In this document: piece after piece, positions 1 to 9,045 of the stretch
How the letters are laid out: the number at the start of each line of letters is the position of its first letter
Position numbering within the stretch: the first letter of the stretch is position 1
Assembly (NCBI GenBank): GCA_905214105.1
Contig: CAJMKK010000011.1
Location: 1-48,335 of the forward strand
Direction of reading: 5' to 3'
Source: an uncultured bacterium
GTDB lineage: Bacteria; Actinomycetota; Coriobacteriia; Coriobacteriales; Coriobacteriaceae
Length of the DNA stretch: 48,335 nt
Translations under genes and position numbers: made by a program
Notes under the pieces: generated by a model
What the model was told of the DNA's origin: nothing
Databases searched by the model: none
The model's input: only the letters and a program-made list of their open reading frames with translations

Positions 1-45
1 CCCGCCGGGCAAGGCCCCAGCGCGAGACCGTCCCGAATGCCTACC
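1..45. repeat. Partial copy of intergenic repeat, direct repeat of 1258-1302
   Basis: These 45 bases match 1258-1302 with only two adjacent mismatches (GA versus AG). The second copy is the right-hand flank and outer arm of a hairpin element, so the window probably opens inside another copy of that element. In both places the repeat runs exactly up to the stop codon of a minus-strand gene (the AEC transporter here, phosphoketolase there). Confidence 0.75.
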
Positions 46-979
46 CACACAGCGTGGCTACGAGTGGGATAGTCAGAATGGAGCAGATGATCGACAAAAA
101 CGTGCACTGCATCATGGGGCGTGCATCCTTACCGTATTGAAGGCAGTACAGCGTACCGTTGCTGCCCACCGGCATTGCCATATCGAGCACAAGCGTCGCA
201 ATAAACATGGGCGTCATGCCGGGCCACAAGCGCGCGACGGCAAGACATGCCACCGGCACGACAACCAGGCGAAATGCCACGGCAACATAGGCACGCCAGT
301 TGGTGAGCATCTCGAGCGGACGGTACTTGGCGATAGACGATCCCATGAGCAACAATGCCGCTGGAGTGGTCATGGTGCCAACGATGGAAATCGAGTCGCC
401 CAACACGCCCCAATCGGTCCATCCGGTTAGCACGATCCCAAGCACAACAGCACTTGCAATGAGACCAGGACTCTTGCAGCAGGCGGCAATATTGCGCATC
501 TGCTTTTTAAGGCCGCCATCCATTCCGCTAAATAACATGGCACCGACGGTAAACATAAGAAGGTTTAGGGGGATAAGCGCAATCGATGCATACAACAGCG
601 CTTGTTTTCCCAACACCGCCGAAATAACCGGAAAACCGATAAACCCGGCATTACCGAAAAGCACGGCGAAGCGATACGAGCATTCTGTCCCTTTGGGAAC
701 GCGAAGAGCAGCGGTGACAGCAAACGCGATAACGGTCGCCACCACATACATCACAAAGGACAGACCCATGAGCGAAAACGTCTCGGCAATGCTCGGAAGC
801 TTCACATCATCGCCCAGCGCTGACGAAAGCACCAAGCACGGTAGCGCCACCTGCAACAGCAGATGCGACAGCTCGCGCTCGAACTCCGCTTTCATAAACC
901 CCAGCTTGGCGATACACCACCCCAACAAAATAGGCAGCGAAACCGTCAACATCTGAAGCGCCACACTCGTAAAGCTCAT
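41..979 (-). CDS. AEC-family (auxin efflux carrier type) transporter
   Basis: A 312-residue polytopic membrane protein with about ten hydrophobic segments and the pattern of the AEC/YfdV family: an N-terminal segment with PILLGW, the pair LLLQVALPCLVLSSAL near residues 40-55, and LFGNAGFIGFPV near residues 107-118, which is the family's conserved N-G-F-x-G-x-P motif. Members export small organic acids or other metabolites through the inner membrane; the substrate here cannot be told. The length is typical and the ATG at 979 begins with hydrophobic sequence, so the start is reasonable. The gene is alone, with hairpin elements on both sides and the next minus-strand gene (phosphoketolase) more than 300 bases upstream. 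Confidence 0.85.
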   Translation of the reverse strand: MSFTSVALQMLTVSLPILLGWCIAKLGFMKAEFERELSHLLLQVALPCLVLSSALGDDVKLPSIAETFSLMGLSFVMYVVATVIAFAVTAALRVPKGTECSYRFAVLFGNAGFIGFPVISAVLGKQALLYASIALIPLNLLMFTVGAMLFSGMDGGLKKQMRNIAACCKSPGLIASAVVLGIVLTGWTDWGVLGDSISIVGTMTTPAALLLMGSSIAKYRPLEMLTNWRAYVAVAFRLVVVPVACLAVARLWPGMTPMFIATLVLDMAMPVGSNGTLYCLQYGKDARPMMQCTFLSIICSILTIPLVATLCG

Positions 980-1003
980 GCTTCCCCCTTATCTATTCCA
1001 CGA

Positions 1004-1076
1004 GGGCCGGGGCGCCTGCTTTGTTTTGAGAAGTGGGCTTCGCGAACTTCTCAAAACAAGACAGGCGCCCCGGCCC
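1004..1076. repeat. Hairpin element with GGGCTTCGCGA loop (short type, copy 1)
   Basis: Two 31-nt arms (1004-1034 and 1046-1076) are complementary except for two adjacent positions and enclose the 11-nt loop GGGCTTCGCGA. The inner arm TTTGTTTTGAGAAGT resembles the copy at 1198-1265, while the GC-rich outer arm is different. It lies upstream of the AEC transporter start. No T-run follows on either strand, so it is not a classical terminator. The rest of the 980-1300 gap (about 1077-1197) is unremarkable, AT-richer sequence with no gene. Confidence 0.8.
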
Positions 1077-1197
1077 CGGCGATATATCACTGGCTGACCA
1101 TAGTTATATGCACAGTATCCAAGGTAGCGTCAGCAAAGTCCCCATTACTTTAAAAATTATCAGCCCCCGCATATCGAAACGATCGAGAGGGCCGCCT

Positions 1198-1265
1198 CCG
1201 GGCGGGGAGACTTTGTCTGGGGAAGTTCGCGAAGCCCACTTCCCCAGACAAAGCCACCCCGCCGG
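1198..1265. repeat. Hairpin element with TCGCGAAGCCC loop (short type, copy 2, inverted)
   Basis: Arms 1198-1226 and 1238-1265 pair almost perfectly around the loop TCGCGAAGCCC, which is the reverse complement of the loop at 1035-1045. The inner arm CTTTGTCTGGGGAAGT keeps the CTTTGT...GAAGT framework of the first copy with different intervening bases that remain paired. It ends about 36 bases from the phosphoketolase stop codon. Confidence 0.8.
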
Positions 1266-1301
1266 GCAAGGCCCCAGCGCGAGACCGTCCCAGATGCCTA
1301 C

Positions 1302-3830
1302 CTACTCGTTGTCGCCTGCGGTCATTTGCGTTGCGGAGAGCGCGCCGTCGGCAGCGGTTGCGGCTGCGGCGTCGGGCCAGACCCAGTCGGTGAAGGCCGG
1401 GTGATCGTAGCCCTCATCGCACGCGAACTCGAAGGCCTCGGTGCGGAATGCCTCCCACTTATCAATCTGCTCGGCAAACTTATCGGCGTCGACCATGCGC
1501 AGCACGTCCGCGGCCAGTGCCCAGCGGTCCATGTTGTTCAGGCGCAGCATGTCGAACGGCGTTGTCGTGGAGCCTTTCTCCTCGTAGCCGTGGACGCGGA
1601 AGGCATCGTGGCCGGGGCGGTTCCAGATCAGGCGGCGAATCGTGCCGGCATAGGCGTGGAACGCGAAGAAGACGGGCTTCTCGCCGCAGCCGAACAGCTC
1701 AGCCCAGCGCTCGTCGCTGAGAGCCTGGTCGTTCTCGCAGACGTTCTGGATCTTGAGCAGGTCGACCACGTTGACGAACCATACCTTGATGCCCAGCTCG
1801 CGCAGCATGTCGGTTGCAGCCAGAGCCTCAAGCGTCGGCACGTCACCGCAGGTGGCGACCACGACGTCGGCCTCGGCGAGCGAATCGGCGGTCGATGCCC
1901 ACTCCCAGGTCGCAACGCCCTCGGCGAGCTCCGCCTTGGCCTCGTCGACCGTCTGGAAGGTCGGAGCAGGCTGCTTGCCGCAGAAGATGGCGTTGACGCA
2001 GTCAGTGGACTGGTAGACGCGCTCGGCCACGGCGAGAGCCATGTTGGCGTCGGCCGGATAGTAGGCGTTTACGATGTGCGTGTCGTTGGCCTTGTTGAGC
2101 AGCAGGTCGATAAAGCCGGGGTCCTGATGCGAGAAGCCGTTGTGGTCCTGACGCCAGACATGGCTCGACAGCAAAATGTTAAGGCCGCTAATGGGAGCAC
2201 GCCACGGAATCTCGCGCTTGGTAGCCTCGAGCCACTTGCAGTGCTGGTTGACCATGGAGTCGACCACATGGACAAAGCTCTCGTAGGAGCTCCACACGCC
2301 GGAACGGCCAGTGAGCACGTAGGCCTCGAGGAAGCCCTCGCATTGGTGCTCGGACAGCTGCTCGACGACCTTACCGGAGCCTGCCAGCAGCTCGTCGTTG
2401 GCCTCGTCCTCGTAGAAGCCGGCGTCCCACTGCTTCTTGGTCACCTTGTAGGCAGCCTGCAGGCGGTTGGACGCGGTCTCGTCGGGACCGAAGATGCGGA
2501 AGTCATCCATGTTCTTGGCCAGAACGTCGGCAGTGTACTCACCAAAGACGCGGGCAGCCTCGGTGGAGCCCCAGCCATGACCCTTAGTTGCGACGGGGAC
2601 CTCGTGGGCATGAATATCGGGCAGCTCGAGCTCGCGACGCACCTTACCGCCGTTCGCGTTGGGGTTGGCGCCGATGCGCAGCTCGCCGGTCGGCATAAAG
2701 GCCGTCACCTCGGGGCGCACCTGGCCCTCGGGCGTAAAGAGCTCCTCGGGCTTGTAGGAACGCAGCCACTCGCGCAGCACGCGGAAGTGCTCGTGGGTGT
2801 CCTTGGCACTCGCCAGCGGCACCTGATGCGCGCGCCAGGAGTCCTCGGTCTTCTTGCCGTCGATGTGCTTGGGGCAAGTCCAGCCCTTGGGCGTACGGAA
2901 CACAATCATGGGGTAGGCCGGGCGGACCACGGTCTCGCCTGCGACGGCCTGGACCTGCGCGGTGGCCTTGATGTCACAGATCTCATCGAAGACCTGCTCA
3001 AACAGGGCAGCGAAACGCGCATGAATGCTTGCGTGGCTCTCGTCGTCAAAGCCGGCGACAAAGAAGTGCGGCTTATAGCCCATGCCCTCAAAGAACTTGG
3101 TGAGCTCTTCGTCGGACACGCGGGCAAGGATGGTGGGGTTGGCGATCTTGTAGCCGTTGAGGTGCAGGATCGGCAAAACGATACCGTCGGTTGCCGGGTT
3201 CACGAGCTTGTTGGACTGCCAAGAGGTCGCGAGCGGACCGGTCTCGGACTCGCCATCGCCCACCACGGCCACGGCCAGCAGGCTCGGGTTGTCCATAACG
3301 GCGCCGTAGGCGTGGCTGAGCGTGTAGCCGAGCTCGCCGCCCTCGTGGATGGAACCGGGCGTCTCGGGCGCAAAGTGGCTCGGGATGCCGCCGGGATAGG
3401 AGAACTGGCGGAAGAACTTCTGCAGGCCGGCCTCGTCATTGGTGATGTCGGGGCGGATCTCGCGGTAGGTGCCGTCGAGCAACGACTGAGCAGTACCGGC
3501 GGGGCCACCGTGACCAGGACCCATCAAGAAGATAGCATTCTGGTTGTGGTCGGCAATGAGACGATTGACGTGACCGAACAGGAAGTTGATGCCGGGCGTG
3601 GTACCCCAGTGGCCAACCAGGCGGTGCTTAACGTCCGGACGACCGAAGTCGCGCGTCTCGCCGGTCTTCTCGTCGACAAAGTCGGGGCGCATTAGCGGGT
3701 TAGAGCGAAGGTAGATCTGACCGACGGACAGATAGTTCGATGCGCGCCAATACAGGTCGACGCCCTCGAGCTCGGAAGCCGGCACCTCGTGGCCCAGCTT
3801 TTGCCACGGCGTCCCCAGTGTTTTAGCCAT
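1302..3830 (-). CDS. xfp: Xylulose-5-phosphate/fructose-6-phosphate phosphoketolase
   Basis: An 842-residue thiamine-diphosphate enzyme that splits xylulose 5-phosphate (and often fructose 6-phosphate) with phosphate into acetyl phosphate and glyceraldehyde 3-phosphate or erythrose 4-phosphate, the entry to the phosphoketolase route to acetate. Signature stretches are GPGHGGP (about 104-110), [17 protein letters not shown] (about 144-160) and the ThDP/Mg motif GDGESETG (about 191-198). The length fits the family. The start at 3830 has AAGGGA upstream. A LacI-type regulator gene lies just upstream on the same strand, and two AAAACGTTTT palindromes sit over its promoter, so catabolite or sugar-responsive repression is likely. 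Confidence 0.96.
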   Translation of the reverse strand: MAKTLGTPWQKLGHEVPASELEGVDLYWRASNYLSVGQIYLRSNPLMRPDFVDEKTGETRDFGRPDVKHRLVGHWGTTPGINFLFGHVNRLIADHNQNAIFLMGPGHGGPAGTAQSLLDGTYREIRPDITNDEAGLQKFFRQFSYPGGIPSHFAPETPGSIHEGGELGYTLSHAYGAVMDNPSLLAVAVVGDGESETGPLATSWQSNKLVNPATDGIVLPILHLNGYKIANPTILARVSDEELTKFFEGMGYKPHFFVAGFDDESHASIHARFAALFEQVFDEICDIKATAQVQAVAGETVVRPAYPMIVFRTPKGWTCPKHIDGKKTEDSWRAHQVPLASAKDTHEHFRVLREWLRSYKPEELFTPEGQVRPEVTAFMPTGELRIGANPNANGGKVRRELELPDIHAHEVPVATKGHGWGSTEAARVFGEYTADVLAKNMDDFRIFGPDETASNRLQAAYKVTKKQWDAGFYEDEANDELLAGSGKVVEQLSEHQCEGFLEAYVLTGRSGVWSSYESFVHVVDSMVNQHCKWLEATKREIPWRAPISGLNILLSSHVWRQDHNGFSHQDPGFIDLLLNKANDTHIVNAYYPADANMALAVAERVYQSTDCVNAIFCGKQPAPTFQTVDEAKAELAEGVATWEWASTADSLAEADVVVATCGDVPTLEALAATDMLRELGIKVWFVNVVDLLKIQNVCENDQALSDERWAELFGCGEKPVFFAFHAYAGTIRRLIWNRPGHDAFRVHGYEEKGSTTTPFDMLRLNNMDRWALAADVLRMVDADKFAEQIDKWEAFRTEAFEFACDEGYDHPAFTDWVWPDAAAATAADGALSATQMTAGDNE

Positions 3831-3888
3831 TGTTTATGTCCCTTCGCTGTGCGGTCGCCCTCCGATACGGCAACCTTTCGTTGGGACT

Positions 3889-3935
3889 AGTATATTTGCT
3901 AAAACGTTTTATCATGGTGAAAAAACGTTTTATCA
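3889..3935 (-). promoter_or_regulatory. Phosphoketolase promoter with two tandem LacI-type operators
   Basis: Reading toward the phosphoketolase gene there is a -10 TATACT (3889-3894) with only a poor -35. Two near-identical 17-nt sites, TGATAAAACGTTTTAGC (3898-3914) and TGATAAAACGTTTTTTC (3919-3935), share the palindromic core AAAACGTTTT and are offset by 21 bp, two helical turns. The first covers the -10/-35 spacer. The central CG within an A/T-rich palindrome is typical of LacI-family operators. Confidence 0.7.
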
Positions 3936-4034
3936 CTCTTATCAATCCCATCGATTAGCAAAACGCGACATTCACCTGCGGCGTTGATTGTCACAGGTGC
4001 TCCACATTCGGTCTCTGCAAATTGGTAAACGTGT

Positions 4035-5063
4035 TTAGTTGTGTTTAGTAAGTTCGAGCACGCTGTCCTTAACGATAAGCTCCGGCTCCAGAACGACCTC
4101 TTCGGCACGCCTGCCGCCCCTACCGGCAAGACGCTTGGACATGCAGCCAAAAGCATGCTCCGCAAGGACACCAGGGTCCTGCTCAATCGCGGTCAGCGCC
4201 GGCTCAAAGAGAACGTCGGCCGCCGAGTTGTCATAGCTCACCACCGAGATATCGCCCGGGATGCTCTTCCCCATCTCGTGCAAGCGCTTGAGCAAACCGA
4301 GGGCAATGTTATCCGAGCTTGCGAACACGGCAGTGGCGTCAGTTGCGAGCACCGCCTCCGAGGCCTCGTATGCGCTCGGAATGTAGTACTCGCTCTCAAA
4401 CTCCAAACGCGCGTCGATCGGCAGGCCAACCTCGCGCAGCGCGCGCTCATAGCCGGCAAGTCGCTTACGCCCCGTATTGGAACGGCGCGCGTTAACCAAG
4501 CAGGCAATGCGACGGTGGCCCTGCTCGATCAGATAGCGGGTGGCCATGTAGCCACCCATCTCGTGGTCGAACATCACCTTGTCGCACTCGAGCCCCTCAA
4601 TGGCACGGTCGACCATCACTGCGGGGATAGGCAGATGGCTGACTTCTTCGCGCAGGGCGCGGTCGTCGGAGAACTCGTCGCCCACAACCAGGAAGACGCC
4701 ATCAACGCCGCGCGTCACCAGCTGGCGCAGCAGCTCCAGATCGTCGTCGGCACTTCCACCCGAGCTGGTAATGAAGAGCGCATAGCCGTCCTCGCGGCAG
4801 CGCTTTTCCAGGCTACCGGCGAGCGAGGCAAAAAAGCGGCTCTCGATGTTAGGGACGATAAGGCCCAGCGTGCGCGACTCGCGCATGACCAGACTACGCG
4901 CAATCTGGTTAGGAACATAGTGGTTGCGCGCCGCGACCTCCTTGATGAGCTTGCGGTTTTCTTCCGAGATGCGACAGGGCCGATTATTGAGAACAAGCGA
5001 GACCGACGAGGGGGAAAGCCCCACCTCCTGGGCGATCTGCTTGAGGGTGACTTTGTTGGCCAT
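4035..5063 (-). CDS. LacI-family transcriptional regulator
   Basis: A 342-residue repressor with an N-terminal LacI helix-turn-helix (VTLKQIAQEVGLSPSSVS, about residues 5-22) followed by the hinge and LVLNN/ARSLV segments. The rest is a periplasmic-binding-protein-like effector domain (TLGLIVPNIESRFFASL from about 64, ending with the VVSYDNS segment common to sugar-binding LacI members). The ATG at 5063 is preceded by GGAAGGAG and starts directly in front of the HTH; longer frames upstream are non-homologous. It lies 204 bases upstream of the phosphoketolase gene on the same strand and is the obvious candidate to bind the paired AAAACGTTTT operators there. The ligand is unknown. Confidence 0.92.
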   Translation of the reverse strand: MANKVTLKQIAQEVGLSPSSVSLVLNNRPCRISEENRKLIKEVAARNHYVPNQIARSLVMRESRTLGLIVPNIESRFFASLAGSLEKRCREDGYALFITSSGGSADDDLELLRQLVTRGVDGVFLVVGDEFSDDRALREEVSHLPIPAVMVDRAIEGLECDKVMFDHEMGGYMATRYLIEQGHRRIACLVNARRSNTGRKRLAGYERALREVGLPIDARLEFESEYYIPSAYEASEAVLATDATAVFASSDNIALGLLKRLHEMGKSIPGDISVVSYDNSAADVLFEPALTAIEQDPGVLAEHAFGCMSKRLAGRGGRRAEEVVLEPELIVKDSVLELTKHN

Positions 5064-5246
5064 CTCGCTCCTTCCAGGTTTACGCGCAATCTCTTGAAAG
5101 TATAGCGACCGCCCCTCTACCTCGGTGATAAACACTTTACCAATCCGGTAGACGGCTGTTTTATCGCCGCCAGCGCACCAAATCCGTCCGGGTGGGGTAT
5201 ATTGCAATCGATTGATGACAACGACCACCAAAAGGCGGATATTCGT

Positions 5247-6209
5247 ATGCACGAGAACGACTTTTTTAACGAGGACCTGCTGTGCGCGCTTGCTGGCGTT
5301 GCCGGCGAGGACAACGTGCTGATGAGCGAGCCCATGCGCGAGCACACCACGTTTAAGATCGGCGGCCCGGCCGACGTCTTTGTCACGCCCGATACCGAGC
5401 AGGGCCTCGTCGCCACGCTCGATACCTGCTATCGCTGCGATCTGCCCCTCACCATCGTGGGCAACGGCTCCGACCTGCTCGTCGGCGACAAGGGCATCCG
5501 TGGCGTCGTCGTGGCGCTGGGCGAGGGACTCTCCGACATTACGGTCGACGGCACGCACGTCACGGCGGCAGCCGGCGCCTTGCTTTCCGATGTCGCCGCT
5601 GCGGCAGCCGAGGCCGGTCTCACCGGCATGGAGCCCATCTCGGGTATCCCCGGATCGGTCGGCGGCGCCTGCTACATGAACGCCGGTGCCTACGGTGCCT
5701 GCATGGCCGATGTGCTGGAGTCCGTGCGCGTCTACAAACCCGCTCGCCAGCTCGACGACGGCACCCGCGGCAGCGGCAACATCATCGAGTTCGATGTCGA
5801 CGAACTCAACCTGGGCTATCGCAAGAGCCGCATCGCCGACGACGGCTTTATCGTTCTTTCTGCCACCTTCAACCTCGCACCGGGCAACGCCGCGATGATT
5901 AAGGCCGACATGGACGACTACCGCCAGCGCCGCGAGGACAAGCAGCCACTCGACATGCCGAGCGCCGGCTCCACCTTCAAGCGCCCCGAGGGCTATTTTG
6001 CCGGCAAGCTCATCATGGATGCCGGCCTGCGAGGACACGCCGTTGGCGGCGCGCAGGTAAGCGAAAAGCACTGCGGTTTTATCGTCAACGCCAACCACGC
6101 CACCGCCGCCGATGTCGACGAACTCATCCGCCACATCCAAACAACCGTCAAAGACCAATTCGACGTAGACCTCGAACCCGAAGTCCACCGAGTCGGCGAA
6201 TTCCTCTAA
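5247..6209 (+). CDS. murB: UDP-N-acetylenolpyruvoylglucosamine reductase
   Basis: A 320-residue FAD enzyme that reduces UDP-GlcNAc-enolpyruvate to UDP-MurNAc with NADPH in the cytoplasm, the second committed step of peptidoglycan synthesis. Visible family motifs are HTTFKIGGPADVF near the start, the FAD-binding GNGSDLLV, GIPGSVGGACYMNAGAYG, the active-site serine segment SAGSTFKRPEG and the C-terminal EPEVHRVG that carries the catalytic glutamate. The ATG at 5247 follows GGCGG at suitable spacing and starts close to the conserved domain; an in-frame ATG at 5202 is possible but adds residues not expected in MurB. It is divergent from the LacI gene and ends in its own terminator. Confidence 0.95.
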   Translation: MHENDFFNEDLLCALAGVAGEDNVLMSEPMREHTTFKIGGPADVFVTPDTEQGLVATLDTCYRCDLPLTIVGNGSDLLVGDKGIRGVVVALGEGLSDITVDGTHVTAAAGALLSDVAAAAAEAGLTGMEPISGIPGSVGGACYMNAGAYGACMADVLESVRVYKPARQLDDGTRGSGNIIEFDVDELNLGYRKSRIADDGFIVLSATFNLAPGNAAMIKADMDDYRQRREDKQPLDMPSAGSTFKRPEGYFAGKLIMDAGLRGHAVGGAQVSEKHCGFIVNANHATAADVDELIRHIQTTVKDQFDVDLEPEVHRVGEFL

Positions 6210-6213
6210 AAAA

Positions 6214-6240
6214 GAAGGCCCCGAAAGGGGCCTTCACTTT
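6214..6240 (+). terminator. Intrinsic terminator of murB
   Basis: GAAGGCCCC-GAAA-GGGGCCTTC (6214-6235), a 9-bp stem with a GAAA tetraloop, begins 5 bases after the murB stop codon and is followed by a T-rich tract. Confidence 0.85.
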
Positions 6241-6287
6241 CTTTTATTCAGACAACCAATCCGGTGCGTAGCGCCCCGAACCCGAGA

Positions 6288-6423
6288 GGGCCGCGTGCCC
6301 GCCCGCAATATATTTGATTGATCGCGAGTTCCGCACGCAAAGAAGGCCACTTAATGTGGCCTTCGTCTTGCGCAGGACTGCCCGAGCAGGCAATCAAATA
6401 TATTGCGGGCGGGCACGCGGCCC
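6288..6423. repeat. Long composite hairpin element, copy 1 (conserved core, private arms)
   Basis: Perfect 33-nt inverted arms (6288-6320 and 6391-6423, starting GGGCCGCGTGCCCGCCC) enclose a 70-nt core (6321-6390). The core begins ATCGCGAGTTCCGCACG, contains an inner palindrome around GGCCACTTAATGTGGCC, and ends GACTGCCCGAGCAGG. The same core occurs at 36170-36238, 40948-41015 (inverted) and 41232-41300 with entirely different arms. It sits between the convergent murB and cell-wall hydrolase genes and ends 8 bases from the stop codon of the latter. Confidence 0.9.
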
Positions 6424-6431
6424 AGTCGGCT

Positions 6432-7637
6432 TTACGACAGCGCAATACCGCCAAGCCAGCCCCAACGCACGCCAGAGCCAGTGCCATAGAAGCTAATAAA
6501 CGAATCGAGCGACTTCGATGTAATGGCACCCTCGTTGCTCATAACGATGCCGCCGCCAACGTAGATACCCACATGACCGTAGATAAGGCCCGGAGCACCC
6601 GTGCCGCTGTGCGAGGAATCGGCCACGATCATGCCCACCTGCAATGCCGAGCGGTCGGAGCTATAGCACCATGCGTTAAACATATCGCACGCGTTGCCGC
6701 CAAAGTAGCCAACGCCAGCGTTACGGAAGACATTGGTAACCCACGCCGCGCACCAGTTCTGACCCGGCGAAGGCGTAGAGTAGCACGCGTTGATGACGGC
6801 CTGCTGTTTGCCCGAGCCGGCATTCTGTTGCGGGGTTCCGGGCGCATACGATCCGCCACCCGAGCTTGAACCACCCGAGTAGGAATTGTTCTTGTTCGCG
6901 GCGGCGGCAGCAGCGGCGGCCTTCCTGGCAGCCTCCTCAGCCTGGGCGGCAGCGAGGATCTCGGAATCGCGCTGAGCCATGAGCTCCTTGACGTCGTCGG
7001 AAAGACCGTTCAGCACGGTCTGGACTTCTTGCTGCTTGGCCTGCATATCCTGCATCTGAGCCGTCTGCTGGTCCTTGAGCTTCTCTAAGTCGGCTTTCTG
7101 CGACTCAAGCTCGGTCTTTTGCGCATCGAGCTCTTCCTGGATGGTCTGGATATCCTCGATGGCATCGCGGTCGCTCTTGTTGATCTTCTCAACGTAATGC
7201 GCGTTGGCGACGAGTTCCTCAAACGAGCCAGAGGCCAGCAGCAGCGACAGGATGTTCGTGCCGCCGGACTTGTAGCTGGCGGCCACGCGATCGGAAAGGT
7301 CATTGCGCTTCTTCTTGAGCTCGGCCTTCTTTTCATCGATCTGGGCTTGCGTGTCGTCAATCTTGCCCTGGACATTCTCGATGTCGTTGAGGGTCTGGGC
7401 ATTCTTGTTGGCCAGCGCCGCATACTCATTTGCGATGCTGTCGAGCTGGGCCTGAACCTCGTCGAGCTGGGCCTGGGCGGCATTCAGTTTATCGGTGGTT
7501 TCTTTGGAAGCCTCCGCCGCATGGGCGCGAGCGGGCAGGCCAAAAAGAACTGCCGCAGAAGCGGCGCCGAACAGGGCCTTGAGGGCAGTGCGGCGCGAGA
7601 GCTCCTGGGAAAGGATGGAATCGCTGTTTGGTGACAT
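6432..7637 (-). CDS. Secreted coiled-coil peptidoglycan hydrolase (NlpC/P60- or CHAP-like)
   Basis: A 401-residue exported protein. The N-terminus carries a signal with a twin-arginine pair (LSRRTALKALFGAASAA) and an ARAHA cleavage region near residue 40. Residues about 45-250 form a long coiled coil of the PcsB/CwlO type, followed by an Ala-rich and Gly/Ser-rich linker. The C-terminal 130 residues contain a cysteine-peptidase-like pattern, the probable nucleophile in NWCAAWV and the histidine in YGHVGIYVG, expected to cut peptidoglycan peptide bonds. PcsB/CwlO-like proteins act in cell separation, usually controlled by FtsEX, which is not in this window. RBS CGGAG lies 6 bases before the ATG at 7637. 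Which of the two related hydrolase folds applies is uncertain. Confidence 0.82.
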   Translation of the reverse strand: MSPNSDSILSQELSRRTALKALFGAASAAVLFGLPARAHAAEASKETTDKLNAAQAQLDEVQAQLDSIANEYAALANKNAQTLNDIENVQGKIDDTQAQIDEKKAELKKKRNDLSDRVAASYKSGGTNILSLLLASGSFEELVANAHYVEKINKSDRDAIEDIQTIQEELDAQKTELESQKADLEKLKDQQTAQMQDMQAKQQEVQTVLNGLSDDVKELMAQRDSEILAAAQAEEAARKAAAAAAAANKNNSYSGGSSSGGGSYAPGTPQQNAGSGKQQAVINACYSTPSPGQNWCAAWVTNVFRNAGVGYFGGNACDMFNAWCYSSDRSALQVGMIVADSSHSGTGAPGLIYGHVGIYVGGGIVMSNEGAITSKSLDSFISFYGTGSGVRWGWLGGIALS

Positions 7638-7903
7638 ATGTACTCCGTTACATGCTTATTTATATGTCGCTCAACTCATACATATTAGCGTACATATGGC
7701 GCGTCCCAACGATTTCCACGAACGGCAGGAAACTGCAAGGTCAGCGGCTCGTAAGCAAATGCCAAAGATCAGGTTATGCGTACGCAAGCTCTTCTATGAG
7801 TACGTTAGCACAATCCTCTGCTTTTCCTACAGCGCACGATTTGGGCGTCCCTGCCTGCGCTATACTCCCCTGAAGAAGTGTTCCTGATTCGATAGGAGAC
7901 TAC

Positions 7904-8965
7904 ATGTCCAAAGCACTCGACCCCAAAGACACCTGCGTCCTCGTTACCGGTGGCGCCGGTTTTATCGGCTCGCACACCGTCGTTCAGCTGCTCGAGGGTG
8001 GCTACCAGGTTGTCGTCGTCGATGACCTCTCCAACTCCAGCGCCGTTGCCATCGACCGCGTCAAGACCATCGTGGGCGACGAGGCCGCCAAGAACCTCAC
8101 CTTCTACGAGGCCAACGTGCTCGACCGCGATGCGATGAACAAGATCTTCGATACCCACCAGATCGACCGCGTCATCCACTTCGCCGGCTTTAAGGCCGTT
8201 GGCGAGTCGGTGAGCAAGCCCGTCGAGTACTACCACAACAATATCGAGAACACCCTGGTGCTCATCGATGTCATGCGCAACCACGGCTGTAAGTCCATCA
8301 TCTTCTCGAGCTCTTCGACCGTCTACGGCGATCCGGACAATCCGCCCGTCACCGAGGAAGACCCCAAGAAGCCCGCGACCAACCCCTATGGTTGGACCAA
8401 GTGGATGATTGAGCAGATCCTCATGGACGTCCACACCGCCGACCCCGAGTGGGACGTCGTGCTGCTCCGTTATTTCAATCCCATCGGTGCCCATCCGTCG
8501 GGCCTGATCGGCGAGGACCCCAAGGGCATCCCCAACAACCTGGTGCCCTACGTCGCCCAGGTCGCCGTCGGTAAGCTCGAGGCCGTTCAGGTCTTTGGCA
8601 ACGACTACCCCACCCCCGACGGCACCGGCGTGCGCGACTACATCCACGTGTGCGACCTGGCATCCGGTCACGTTGCCGCCCTCAACTGGATGAACGGCAA
8701 GACCGGCGTCGAGATCTTTAACCTGGGCACCGGCACCGGCACCTCGGTACTCGAGGTCGTCGCCGCCTTCTCCAAGGCCTGCGGCAAGGAGCTGCCCTAC
8801 GTGATTCGCGAGCACCGTGCCGGCGATATCGCCGCCAACTGGTGCGATGCCTCCAAGGCCGAACGCATGATGGGCTGGAAGGCCCAGTACGACATCGCGG
8901 ACATGTGCCGCGACAGCTGGAATTGGCAGAGCCATAACCCCAACGGCTTCGCCGACGCCGAGTAG
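7904..8965 (+). CDS. galE: UDP-glucose 4-epimerase
   Basis: A 353-residue short-chain dehydrogenase/reductase that interconverts UDP-glucose and UDP-galactose with bound NAD. The N-terminal Rossmann motif VTGGAGFIGSHT (about residues 14-25) is intact, followed by FSSSSTVYGDP with the catalytic serine/threonine region, and NPYGWTKWMIEQ with the YxxxK catalytic pair. VRDYIHVCDLASGH and FNLGTGTGTSVLEV are standard GalE segments. RBS TAGGAG precedes the ATG. The product serves galactose use and cell-surface glycan synthesis; no other Leloir gene is adjacent. Confidence 0.96.
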   Translation: MSKALDPKDTCVLVTGGAGFIGSHTVVQLLEGGYQVVVVDDLSNSSAVAIDRVKTIVGDEAAKNLTFYEANVLDRDAMNKIFDTHQIDRVIHFAGFKAVGESVSKPVEYYHNNIENTLVLIDVMRNHGCKSIIFSSSSTVYGDPDNPPVTEEDPKKPATNPYGWTKWMIEQILMDVHTADPEWDVVLLRYFNPIGAHPSGLIGEDPKGIPNNLVPYVAQVAVGKLEAVQVFGNDYPTPDGTGVRDYIHVCDLASGHVAALNWMNGKTGVEIFNLGTGTGTSVLEVVAAFSKACGKELPYVIREHRAGDIAANWCDASKAERMMGWKAQYDIADMCRDSWNWQSHNPNGFADAE

Positions 8966-8974
8966 CCACTCCCC

Positions 8975-9012
8975 CGTGCTAGGTTTTGTGGCATGCCTCA
9001 AAACCTAGCACG
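8975..9012. repeat. Perfect 13-bp hairpin after galE
   Basis: CGTGCTAGGTTTT (8975-8987) pairs perfectly with 9000-9012 around the loop GTGGCATGCCTC. There is no terminal T-run. A second hairpin at 9046-9076 has a similar plan: an AT-rich inner arm TAG-TTT and a loop centred on CATG. Confidence 0.7.
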
Positions 9013-9045
9013 CGACATGCTCGGCACATGCCGCTTCCTGCATGG

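Noticed and set aside
1326..3695. Long plus-strand ORF of 789 codons opposite phosphoketolase
   Set aside because: It is an antisense shadow caused by GC-rich third positions; the composition is Val/Ala/Gly/Leu-rich without domain motifs, and the minus strand encodes an unambiguous phosphoketolase.
6288..6423. Long hairpin elements as ordinary rho-independent terminators
   Set aside because: No T-run at either end, total length of 136-153 nt, and murB already has its own terminator at 6214-6240.
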